Notes under the pieces: model-generated
Database searches by the model: none
What the model was told of the DNA's origin: nothing
The model's input: the letters and a program-made list of their open reading frames with translations, nothing else
Source: Rickettsiales bacterium
Lineage (GTDB): Bacteria > Pseudomonadota > Alphaproteobacteria > Rickettsiales > 21-14-0-20-44-7
Length of the DNA: 10,400 bases
Reading direction: 5' to 3'
Assembly (NCBI GenBank): GCA_023301015.1
Contig: JALZVI010000242.1
Span: 1-10,400, forward strand
In this document: positions 1 to 6,363 of the stretch, in pieces
How the letters are laid out: each line of letters starts with the position of its first letter
Position numbering within the stretch: the stretch's first letter is position 1
Translations under genes and position numbers: made by a program

Positions 1-2
1 TG

Positions 3-63
3 TTTTAATTGTTTCCCCGCAGTTTTAATTTCTCCCCGCTGCGGCTACGCCTTGCAGGCTGAG
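3..63 (+). repeat. Dispersed intergenic repeat, copy A (double box)
   Basis: Two TTTAATT-type boxes ending in CCCCGC lie in tandem (about 3-20 and 23-39). The second runs into a GC-rich tail with the core CGCCTTGCAG and then CTGAG. The same double-box arrangement recurs at 1307-1410 and 4262-4327. This copy lies just beyond the 3' end of tadA and may extend past the left edge. No coding potential is visible. The family is not one I can name. Confidence 0.65.
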
Positions 64-71
64 ATTAAAAA

Positions 72-515
72 CTAACCTCTTAATCTCTCAAAGAATTTTT
101 GCAGCATCTCTCTTGCCCTACTCTCTTCTATGCCGCCATAAACTTCGGGTTTGTGATGGAGTTGCGGGTGGCTGAACAGAAATTCTCCGCCAGATTTGGG
201 GTCATATGCGCCGAAATATACGCGGCGGATGCGTGAAAAGCTGATGGCGCTGGCGCACATTGGGCATGGTTCTAGGGTGACATATAGATCGCAGCCGCTC
301 AAGTTCTTGCTGCCCATCTTTTCGCACGCCGCGGCGATTGCCAGCATTTCGGCATGGTTGCAGGCGTTTCCGCGTTCTTCAACTTGGTTGCGGGCGCTAG
401 CAATCACGCCTAAGTCTTGCACAATTACCGCACCAACGGGGATTTCACCACAATTTGCCGCCTCAGCAGCAAGTTCAAATGCGATATTCATGAAATCTTT
501 ATGATTTTCTGGCAT
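72..515 (-). CDS. tadA: tRNA-specific adenosine deaminase TadA
   Basis: A 147-residue cytidine/deoxycytidylate deaminase-fold enzyme. TadA converts adenosine-34 of tRNA-Arg(ACG) to inosine in the cytoplasm so that one tRNA reads CGU, CGC and CGA. The zinc site is complete: HAE at residues 54-56 (His54 ligand, Glu56 proton shuttle) and PCPMC at 83-87 (Cys84 and Cys87 ligands). The IPVGAV stretch near 25-30 and the C-terminal aromatic/basic helix are typical of TadA, and length matches the family. The ATG at 515 is preferred because the N-terminus then aligns with the short leader helix of known TadAs; Met9 (ATG at 491) is the alternative. No Shine-Dalgarno is visible; a promoter candidate would start the mRNA at the ATG. 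It is divergent from the gene at 525 with only 9 bp between start codons. A guanine or cytosine deaminase is less likely given the sequence. Confidence 0.93.
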   Translation of the reverse strand: MPENHKDFMNIAFELAAEAANCGEIPVGAVIVQDLGVIASARNQVEERGNACNHAEMLAIAAACEKMGSKNLSGCDLYVTLEPCPMCASAISFSRIRRVYFGAYDPKSGGEFLFSHPQLHHKPEVYGGIEESRAREMLQKFFERLRG

Positions 516-518
516 AAT
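490..518 (+). promoter_or_regulatory. Candidate leaderless promoter for the ceramidase-like gene
   Basis: ATGAAA (490-495, 4/6 match to -35), a 17-bp spacer, then CATAAT (513-518, 5/6 match to -10). Six bases separate the -10 from the ATG at 525, so transcription would begin at or next to the start codon. The -10 covers the tadA start codon on the other strand. The -35 is weak, so confidence is low. Confidence 0.35.
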
Positions 519-529
519 TATACTATGCC
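511..529. repeat. Inverted repeat spanning two divergent start codons
   Basis: GGCATA (511-516) and TATGCC (524-529) are perfect 6-bp inverted arms around a 7-bp AT spacer. The arms contain the start codons of tadA (minus, 513-515) and of the ceramidase-like gene (plus, 525-527), and each also overlaps the opposite gene's candidate -10. It could be an operator or just a result of both genes beginning ATGCC. Confidence 0.6.
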
Positions 530-550
530 GAATTTACATCAATTTGTCGA
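522..550 (-). promoter_or_regulatory. Candidate leaderless promoter for tadA
   Basis: Read on the minus strand: TCGACA (545-550, 5/6 match to -35), a 17-bp spacer, then CATAGT (522-527, 4/6 match to -10). Six bases follow before the ATG at 515, placing the predicted start of transcription at the start codon. The promoter lies entirely within the first codons of the divergent gene. A TATAAT at 517-522 on the same strand is too close to the ATG to serve this start. Confidence 0.4.
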
Positions 551-1304
551 CCTACATTGTGAAAGAATTGCCGATGGGATCACCGGTGAGCCGCTCAATA
601 CTGTCACAAATTTGCTATATTTTGTCGTGGCATATTTCTTATTCAAAAGCTATCGTGAGGCAGAAATTAGGGCGCCGCGGATCAAAGTGCTCATATATCT
701 CATTATCGCATTCGGCATTGGTAGCGTGCTGTTTCACGCAAGTGCGCGGATGTGGGGTGCGATTTTTGACGTGATGCCGATTGTGTTTTTCGCGATATTC
801 TACCTCTATCTTTTCGCTCGGCATGTGCTGCGCCTTAGCCGAACAAAGGCGGTTCTGTTGTTGGGAGTCTTTGTGCTCGCAAATGCGGTGTTCAAGACCT
901 ATGTGATTAAAGCACCTGACGGCCATGTTTCGCTGATTCCGAGCATTTTGGTGATGTATTGCATTGCCCTATTTATGTTCGCAACCAAAAATCGGTCTGC
1001 CATGCGTTTTTCAAGCGCCACTCTGGTAGCTACCCTAGCCGCCACTTTCCGCGCGGTAGATTCGTATATGAACGGCGCTGATATGTGTCACCATTTCCCG
1101 ACAGGAACGCATTTCTTGTGGCATTTGTTGATGGCAGGATTTGTTTATATTGTAACCGAAGATGTGATCTTGCGCTGTAAGGCTCACAGACAAGAGCTGT
1201 TGATGGCGCGCAGAAGAAAGCTAAAACGTGTTGCGAAAAAACGAATGGATCGGCGCAAAAAACTGAAAGCAAAAAGCATCATGTCGATAATTTCGGACCA
1301 TTAG
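525..1304 (+). CDS. Ceramidase-like membrane hydrolase (alkaline ceramidase/CREST family)
   Basis: A 259-residue multi-spanning membrane protein resembling alkaline ceramidases (PF05875). Eukaryotic members hydrolyse ceramide to sphingoid base and fatty acid; the bacterial substrate is unknown. Expected active-site residues occur at the family spacing: Ser67 and His71 (GIGSVLFHAS), Asp82 (FDVMPI), His196 and His200 (GTHFLWHLLMA). This matches Ser77/His81/Asp92 and the His217/His221 pair of human ACER3 in internal spacing. N-terminal Asp9, Glu13, Glu22 and Asn25 (GEPLNTVTN) resemble its calcium-binding segment. About seven hydrophobic segments lie between residues 25 and 213, followed by a strongly basic cytoplasmic tail (about 217-250). 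An upstream in-frame extension to 417 overlaps tadA and lacks family similarity, so the ATG at 525 is chosen. No Shine-Dalgarno is seen. It stands alone as a transcription unit. Family assignment is good; true ceramide activity is inference. Confidence 0.82.
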   Translation: MPNLHQFVDLHCERIADGITGEPLNTVTNLLYFVVAYFLFKSYREAEIRAPRIKVLIYLIIAFGIGSVLFHASARMWGAIFDVMPIVFFAIFYLYLFARHVLRLSRTKAVLLLGVFVLANAVFKTYVIKAPDGHVSLIPSILVMYCIALFMFATKNRSAMRFSSATLVATLAATFRAVDSYMNGADMCHHFPTGTHFLWHLLMAGFVYIVTEDVILRCKAHRQELLMARRRKLKRVAKKRMDRRKKLKAKSIMSIISDH

Positions 1305-1306
1305 TA

Positions 1307-1410
1307 TTTAATTGTTTCCCCGCTGCGCCCTTTGGCCTTGCAGACTGAAACGCGCTCATGGCTGAGTTTTTTAATTTCTTCCCCACTCGCCTACTGTCTC
1401 GCAGACTAAG
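1307..1410 (+). repeat. Dispersed intergenic repeat, copy B (two full units)
   Basis: Unit one (about 1307-1349) reads TTTAATTGTTTCCCCGC and then the GCCTTGCAGACTGA core. Unit two (about 1367-1410) reads TTTAATTTCTTCCCC and then the diverged core CTCGCAGACTAAG. The copy fills the convergent gap between the ceramidase-like gene and the cysteine desulfurase. The T run at 1367-1372 follows a short CTCA/TGAG stem and might help terminate the upstream gene. Confidence 0.65.
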
Positions 1411-1426
1411 GAAGCACTTCGTGCGC

Positions 1427-1456
1427 TCAAGGCTGGCAAGGCCTGCTGGCCTTGAG
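1427..1456. repeat. Nested hairpin 3' of the cysteine desulfurase
   Basis: CTCAAGGC (1427-1434) is perfectly complementary to GCCTTGAG (1449-1456). A competing hairpin, CAAGGCC (1437-1443) with GGCCTTG (1448-1454) and a 4-nt loop, overlaps it. The location just past the stop at 1468 suits transcript termination or 3'-end protection for the minus-strand operon. No T tract follows on the minus strand, so I do not call it an intrinsic terminator. Confidence 0.55.
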
Positions 1457-1467
1457 GGGTAAGAGGT

Positions 1468-2553
1468 TTATTTAGAGCCAGAAATTCTTTTATATAGCTC
1501 TATCCATTTGCTTATGAACAAATCCACTTCATCCTTTGTGGTTTCGTAGCCGATTGAGATGCGGATGGAGTTTTGGGGTTGTTCAACTTCCATGGCTTGC
1601 AAAATGCGTGATGTTTCTACCTTGCCAGAGCTGCATGCTGCGCCGCTGGAGAGCATTATGTTGCTCATGTCGAAATGGATAAGCTGGGTTGCAGCTTCGA
1701 TGTTGGGCATGACGATGTTCGTCGTGTTTGGCAGGCGTGGCGCTGTGGCGGAATGGATGATGGCGCTTGGGCAGGCCGCCAAGATTGTTGCTTCTAGATA
1801 GTCCCGCAATTCGCGAATTTCTTGCGCTTCTTCCAGCAATTGTGGCATCATCTCTGCTAGTTTTGTGAGGCCTGTGATGGCAACCACATCTTCAGTTCCC
1901 GCGCGTTTTCCTTGCTGCTGTCCACCTCCAAGCATGAAAGGTTTTAGCTCAATATCGGGGCGGAATGCTAGCGCCGCTGCACCTACTGGTCCACCAACTT
2001 TATGGGCGCAAATTGTCATGAAATCAGCGCCAAGTTCTTGCATGTTGAGGCGAATTTTGCCGAATGCTTGAACGGCGTCTAAGTGCAAAAGTGCGCCATG
2101 TTTTTTGCATAATTCTGCGATTGGTTTCATCTTCTGCACTACGCCAGTTTCATTATTGGCGAGGATGATTGAGACTAGTTTTGGGGAGAGGGTTTTCAAC
2201 AAATTCTCCAGCTCTTCCAGCTTAATTAGCCCCGCAGAATCAACAGGAATTTGGACTGCATTTGCGGCGGGTTTTAGGACGGAATCATGCTCGATTGATG
2301 ATATTATTTTGCTGTCCGCTTGCGCCATTGCCAAATTATTCGCCTCAGTTCCTGAGCTGCAGAAAATCAATTTTTCAGCGCCGATTGCGCCTAGAATTAT
2401 GGCCTTTGAACTTTCCGCAATGCTGCGAGCGGCTCGTCCAGATTTGTGGATTGATGATGGGTTGAGCGGTGCTCCCATTGCAGCAATCATCGCTTCTTGC
2501 ACTTCTTTGCGTAAGGGTGATGTGGCGTTATAATCTAGATAAATTTGTGCCAT
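1468..2553 (-). CDS. iscS: Cysteine desulfurase, NifS/IscS type
   Basis: A 361-residue PLP enzyme (aminotransferase class V) that takes sulfur from cysteine as an enzyme persulfide, giving alanine and supplying Fe-S cluster assembly and thio-modification. The N-terminal YLDYNATSPLR motif, His89 (EHDSV), Asp159 and Gln162 (DAVQ), the Schiff-base Lys185 (CAHKVGGP) and the catalytic Cys307 in SSGAACSSGK are all present. The Cys loop is of the NifS/IscS kind rather than SufS. It is slightly shorter than E. coli IscS at the C-terminus, as in many NifS-like proteins. It follows iscR with an 8-bp gap and is the last gene of the cysE-iscR-iscS run. No iscU, iscA or suf gene follows; the next gene is convergent. 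The exact symbol (iscS or nifS) is a judgement from context. Confidence 0.93.
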   Translation of the reverse strand: MAQIYLDYNATSPLRKEVQEAMIAAMGAPLNPSSIHKSGRAARSIAESSKAIILGAIGAEKLIFCSSGTEANNLAMAQADSKIISSIEHDSVLKPAANAVQIPVDSAGLIKLEELENLLKTLSPKLVSIILANNETGVVQKMKPIAELCKKHGALLHLDAVQAFGKIRLNMQELGADFMTICAHKVGGPVGAAALAFRPDIELKPFMLGGGQQQGKRAGTEDVVAITGLTKLAEMMPQLLEEAQEIRELRDYLEATILAACPSAIIHSATAPRLPNTTNIVMPNIEAATQLIHFDMSNIMLSSGAACSSGKVETSRILQAMEVEQPQNSIRISIGYETTKDEVDLFISKWIELYKRISGSK

Positions 2554-2561
2554 AATTTGTG

Positions 2562-2978
2562 CTATTTCTTCTCAATTACATCTTGCAGAGTTTGCGAACC
2601 TAGATAGTCTTTTATGGAATGCGTTAGGCCTTTCCAGAGATCGTGGGTGAAGCATTTGGCTTTCTCTGGCCCGCAGATGCTTGAGGTTGGGCTGCATGCT
2701 GTCATTTTTAGGCTCTCGTCAACGGCTTCTACAATATCAAGAATTTTGGTGCTGTTAGTGCCGTTGGCAATGAAATATCCACCACCTGGGCCTTTGATTG
2801 CGGAGACTAAGCCTGCCTTTTTCAGCTTGGCAAAAATTTGTTCTAAATAATTTAGTGCAATGTCTTGGCGCTCTGCAATTTCAGCCAGTTTGATGGGCGC
2901 GCCATCTCGTTCATTGGCAAGTACGGCAATATCGAGCATTGCGGTTACGGCATATCTGGCTTTGGTTGTTAATTGCAT
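2562..2978 (-). CDS. iscR: Rrf2-family Fe-S regulator IscR
   Basis: A 138-residue transcription factor with an N-terminal winged helix-turn-helix (residues 1-70, with the Rrf2 stretch KLKKAGLVSAIKGPGGGY) and a cluster-binding loop. The loop has Cys95, Cys102 and Cys109 followed by His112 (CFTHDLW), which match Cys92/98/104 and His107 of E. coli IscR; the spacing is C-X6-C-X6-C-X2-H, against X5 in E. coli. The family binds a [2Fe-2S] cluster and adjusts iron-sulfur assembly genes to cluster supply. It lies 15 bp after cysE and 8 bp before the desulfurase, so it probably regulates its own operon, whose only visible promoter is upstream of cysE. The ribosome site is weak (GAAG, 8 nt upstream). 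Confidence 0.9.
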   Translation of the reverse strand: MQLTTKARYAVTAMLDIAVLANERDGAPIKLAEIAERQDIALNYLEQIFAKLKKAGLVSAIKGPGGGYFIANGTNSTKILDIVEAVDESLKMTACSPTSSICGPEKAKCFTHDLWKGLTHSIKDYLGSQTLQDVIEKK

Positions 2979-2993
2979 GATCTAAGCTTCGAG

Positions 2994-3662
2994 CTATTTC
3001 CCTTCCCAATTGTCTGCTGTTTTTTTGAGTTCTTTTTCTAACTTGGCAACTTTCTTTGCCATCTTATCGAATTTTCTCATCACCATATCTGGCAGCTCAT
3101 CTGCGGAAATTCCGTAGGCTGCGAATTCACCAGCTTCGGCATTTTTGCATTCGTCAGAAACATTGCGCGCTGGCACCCCAACCATGGTTGCATTTGCGGG
3201 AACGTTTTTCACGACAACGGCGTTTGAGCCGATTCTTGCACCTGCCCCAACTTCAATTGCGCCAAGCAATGCAGCGCCTGAGCCGATGATAACTTCGTCG
3301 CCAATTTGCGGGTGGCGGATGCCGGGCTTGGCAGAAACGCCGCCCAAAGTTACGCCGTGATAGATGGTGACATTGTCGCCAATTTTTGCGGTTTCGCCAA
3401 TCACCACGCCCATGCCATGGTCAATGAACAGCCCTTCTCCAATTTTTGCGGCTGGGTGGATTTCAATACCTGTGAGGAAGCGGGCAATTTGTGATATCCA
3501 GCGCGCGAAAAAGCGGAGTTTCATGCGCCATAAGCGGTGCGCGAAACGATAGATCATGATTGCGTGGAAGCCTGGGTAGGAAAAAACCACGTCAAGACGA
3601 GACTTCGCCGCGGGGTCGCGGGCGAGGCAGGAGTCTATTTCTCGGTTTAATCTCTCGAACAT
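2994..3662 (-). CDS. cysE: Serine O-acetyltransferase (EpsC-type CysE)
   Basis: A 222-residue acetyltransferase making O-acetyl-L-serine from serine and acetyl-CoA, the committed step of cysteine synthesis. Residues 1-60 form a short helical domain (shorter than in E. coli CysE). Residues 66-168 form a left-handed beta-helix of hexapeptide repeats with the signatures [24 protein letters not shown] and [10 protein letters not shown]. His82 corresponds to catalytic His158 of the enterobacterial enzyme, Glu67 to its partner Asp143 (Glu is normal in EpsC-type enzymes) and His117 (RHP) to His193. An extra lysine- and glutamate-rich C-terminal helix follows residue 185, perhaps a coiled coil. It is first in a minus-strand operon with iscR and the desulfurase, linking cysteine supply to cysteine consumption. 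No Shine-Dalgarno precedes the ATG; the promoter fits a leaderless start. Confidence 0.94.
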   Translation of the reverse strand: MFERLNREIDSCLARDPAAKSRLDVVFSYPGFHAIMIYRFAHRLWRMKLRFFARWISQIARFLTGIEIHPAAKIGEGLFIDHGMGVVIGETAKIGDNVTIYHGVTLGGVSAKPGIRHPQIGDEVIIGSGAALLGAIEVGAGARIGSNAVVVKNVPANATMVGVPARNVSDECKNAEAGEFAAYGISADELPDMVMRKFDKMAKKVAKLEKELKKTADNWEGK

Positions 3663-3668
3663 CTATGC

Positions 3669-3698
3669 ATAATTAGTGCCCGCCGCGGAGATAGTCAA
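3669..3698 (-). promoter_or_regulatory. Promoter of cysE-iscR-iscS, leaderless start
   Basis: On the minus strand: TTGACT (3693-3698, 5/6), an 18-bp spacer, then AATTAT (3669-3674, 4/6). Six bases, GCATAG, separate it from the cysE ATG at 3662, so the message would start at or beside the initiation codon. It is back to back with the lipoprotein promoter; the two -35 boxes are 11 bp apart. Confidence 0.6.
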
Positions 3699-3714
3699 GT
3701 TTTTGCATCTTGAC
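3694..3714. repeat. Inverted repeat covering two divergent -35 boxes
   Basis: GTCAAG (3694-3699) and CTTGAC (3709-3714) are perfect inverted 6-bp arms with a 9-bp spacer. They include most of the -35 boxes of the cysE and lipoprotein promoters. One dimeric regulator bound here would cover both, but two good -35 boxes back to back would create such symmetry by themselves. Confidence 0.5.
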
Positions 3715-3738
3715 CACTCAGGTGTGGGTGCTTATATT
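3710..3738 (+). promoter_or_regulatory. Strong sigma-70-like promoter of the DUF3576 lipoprotein
   Basis: TTGACC (3710-3715, 5/6), an exact 17-bp spacer, then TATATT (3733-3738, 5/6). Seven bases lie between the -10 and the ATG at 3746, so the predicted first transcribed base is the A of the ATG. No Shine-Dalgarno sequence is present. This is the clearest leaderless configuration in the window. Confidence 0.7.
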
Positions 3739-3745
3739 GTTATTT

Positions 3746-4261
3746 ATGAAAAAACTTCTTATCGCACTTTTGCTCCCAATTTCAATCAGCGCTTGTTCTG
3801 GCTTGGGTGGTGACACTTCTAGCTTTCCTAAGGATAATGAGGATTCTCGACTTGAACGCCGTGGCAAAATCACTGGCGAAGGTGGATTGCAAATTTTTGA
3901 CACTAGCGATGGAGAAGAGGAATCGTCAGGAAATGGAATTGGTGTGAACAGCTTTTTATGGCGTGCAACAATTGATACAATCGGCTTTATGCCAATTGAC
4001 CAAGCCGACCCGTTTGGTGGCGTGATTACGACAGACTGGTATGAAGACTCTGCTGCGAGTGGCGAGCGTTTGAAGATTAATGCGTTGATCTTGGATGAGA
4101 AATTGCGTGCCGATGGCGTGAGAGTTTCTGTGTTTAAGCAGAATATTGACGAGGCAGGAAATTGGCGCGATGTCAGCGTTGATAAAGAAGTTAGCCGCAA
4201 AGTTGAGAATAAGATTCTGTCCCGTGCACGCGAGCTGCGCGTTAGCCAAACTGGTAGGTAG
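3746..4261 (+). CDS. DUF3576-family lipoprotein, function unknown
   Basis: A 171-residue predicted lipoprotein. Residues 1-16 are a short signal peptide (two lysines and a leucine-rich core) ending in the lipobox ISAC with Cys17 as the lipidated residue. A charged, low-complexity linker follows (about 25-62, rich in Asp, Glu and Ser). The conserved part, about 66-165, has the DUF3576 hallmark stretch beginning GVNSFLWRATIDTIGFMPI at 67, then DPFGGVITTDWY. The ATG at 3746 is chosen over the one at 3710 because it gives a proper signal peptide and sits at the predicted transcription start. I know this family mainly from Alphaproteobacteria; its role is not established, though an envelope function is implied. 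It is monocistronic and followed by a repeat-filled convergent gap. Confidence 0.85.
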   Translation: MKKLLIALLLPISISACSGLGGDTSSFPKDNEDSRLERRGKITGEGGLQIFDTSDGEEESSGNGIGVNSFLWRATIDTIGFMPIDQADPFGGVITTDWYEDSAASGERLKINALILDEKLRADGVRVSVFKQNIDEAGNWRDVSVDKEVSRKVENKILSRARELRVSQTGR

Positions 4262-4327
4262 TTTTTAGTTTCCTCCCCGCTAGTTTTTTAATTTCCTCCC
4301 CGCTACGGCTTCGCCTTGCAGACTGAG
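4262..4327 (+). repeat. Dispersed intergenic repeat, copy C (double box)
   Basis: Box one (4262-4280) ends in TTTCCTCCCCGC. Box two (4284-4302) reads TTTTTTAATTTCCTCCCCGC and continues into a CGGCTTCGCCTTGCAGACTG tail closely matching copy A. A CTGAG/CTCAG mini-hairpin follows at 4323-4336. The copy begins at the first base after the lipoprotein stop codon, in the convergent gap before queD. Confidence 0.65.
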
Positions 4328-4385
4328 AATGCTCAGGGCTGCTGGTTCTGAATTAATATGTAACGATCACGAGGCATCGCCGAAG

Positions 4386-4406
4386 TGCAAGGCTATTGAG
4401 GGCGCA
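4386..4406 (-). repeat. Degenerate inverted copy of the repeat core
   Basis: Read on the minus strand, this segment gives TGCGCCCT, a short variable stretch, then GCCTTGCA. This matches the core of copy B (about 1324-1342) apart from a 2-base length difference. It faces copy C in the opposite direction. The rest of the 4328-4459 gap has no recognisable gene or RNA. Confidence 0.4.
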
Positions 4407-4459
4407 AGGCTTTAGTGCCGATTGAACGATAGAGCTACGTCAGCGGCCGAAGAGCGTCA

Positions 4460-4882
4460 TTATAAACTAACAGTCGCGCTATACTCTGGCGTTTCTTGCA
4501 TGTGGATGCGGGTGCATTTGGCTGGGTCGCCTGCGAATAGTTTTGGGCAGACTTCTTGGATTAGATATTGCCCTAAATTCTCAGCGGTGGGGTTGAAGGG
4601 GAGGTAGAAAATTTTCTGCTTTGTAATTGCAGAAATCCCTTCGCCCAGTTCGCGGTCGGATTCGTGGAGGATGATGTTGTGATCCCAATTCTCGGCGAAC
4701 CAGTTGATGATTTTTGTGCGGGCGGAGTCAAATTCAATTACCATCCCGTCTTCTAGCTGCTCTGCCTCAAAGGTGAAGTCTACGCTATAGAAATGGCCGT
4801 GCAGTGCTTGGCACGGGATGTCAACGCTGAGCAAGCGATGTGCGCCTGTGAATGGGATTGTGACGGTGCATGTTGTCTTCAT
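4460..4882 (-). CDS. queD: 6-carboxy-tetrahydropterin synthase family (QueD/PTPS)
   Basis: A 140-residue T-fold enzyme. The family acts on 7,8-dihydroneopterin triphosphate; QueD makes 6-carboxytetrahydropterin for queuosine/7-deazaguanine synthesis, while PTPS makes 6-pyruvoyltetrahydropterin. The zinc ligands are His15 (GAHRL), His28 and His30 (LHGHFY). Cys24, four residues before His28, and Asp67-His68 (WDHNI) match the catalytic Cys, Asp and His of E. coli QueD. Glu130 (QETPEY) matches the pterin-anchoring glutamate, and PTAEN (98-102) is conserved. Length is near normal for the family. It lies 9 bp after the aminotransferase gene, and its strong AGGAG site (4889-4893, 6 nt from the ATG) overlaps that gene's stop codon, so the two are cotranscribed. 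QueD is favoured over PTPS, but no other queuosine gene is in view to confirm it. Confidence 0.87.
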   Translation of the reverse strand: MKTTCTVTIPFTGAHRLLSVDIPCQALHGHFYSVDFTFEAEQLEDGMVIEFDSARTKIINWFAENWDHNIILHESDRELGEGISAITKQKIFYLPFNPTAENLGQYLIQEVCPKLFAGDPAKCTRIHMQETPEYSATVSL

Positions 4883-4891
4883 AGTCAGCTC

Positions 4892-6115
<1,224 letters not shown>

Positions 6116-6236
6116 TTAAATAAACGCTTGATTTTATCCGCATAATATTATATGCTACTCGTACATTTTGAATCTAAGTACTCTTTTAGTTTACTTCTTT
6201 ATTTGTGCAACTACTTTATTTAATTATTAACAAAGC

Positions 6237-6264
6237 TTGACAAAGTCACTTTGATTCGTTAAAT
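6237..6264 (+). promoter_or_regulatory. Promoter of the tyrosine-rich protein gene
   Basis: Perfect -35 TTGACA (6237-6242), a 16-bp spacer, then TTAAAT (6259-6264, 4/6). The predicted start, near 6271, leaves a leader of about 93 nt before the ATG at 6364, unlike the leaderless starts elsewhere in the window. A perfect palindrome occupies the spacer. Confidence 0.5.
6241..6253. promoter_or_regulatory. Operator candidate: perfect palindrome between -35 and -10
   Basis: CAAAGTCACTTTG is a perfect inverted repeat (6-bp arms, one central base) starting inside the -35 box and filling much of the promoter spacer. A dimeric repressor bound here would block RNA polymerase. I do not recognise it as the site of a known regulator. 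Confidence 0.45.
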
Positions 6265-6363
6265 AGGCGTAGTTATTAACCTGATTTTAATTAGTTTTTG
6301 TAATAATAAAATCCGCTGGATCCAAACAGCTGACCGCATTTTTTACGAAAAAGGAAAAAGAAT

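Noticed and set aside
196..504. Plus-strand open frame antisense to tadA
   Set aside because: TadA catalytic motifs on the other strand are complete; this frame has no supporting motif.
417..524. N-terminal extension of the ceramidase-like gene
   Set aside because: The extra 36 codons overlap tadA, do not resemble the family N-terminus, and the promoter and family alignment favour the ATG at 525.
729..744. A second parS-like sequence (TGTTTCACG half-site) inside the ceramidase-like gene
   Set aside because: Only the first nine bases match; the right half of the palindrome is absent, so it is a chance half-site.
2105..2533. Plus-strand open frame across the N-terminal half of the cysteine desulfurase
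   Set aside because: It is a shadow of iscS, with no ribosome site and no recognisable domain.
3718..4200. Minus-strand open frame antisense to the DUF3576 lipoprotein
   Set aside because: The plus strand has a signal peptide, lipobox, family motif and promoter; the antisense frame has none of these.
1..4406. CRISPR array formed by the repeated CCCCGC boxes
   Set aside because: Units are imperfect, dispersed over several kb between genes, and there is no regular repeat-spacer pattern or cas gene.
4422..4607. Small plus-strand open frame overlapping the 3' end of queD
   Set aside because: It overlaps conserved QueD coding sequence on the other strand and shows no promoter, ribosome site or motif.
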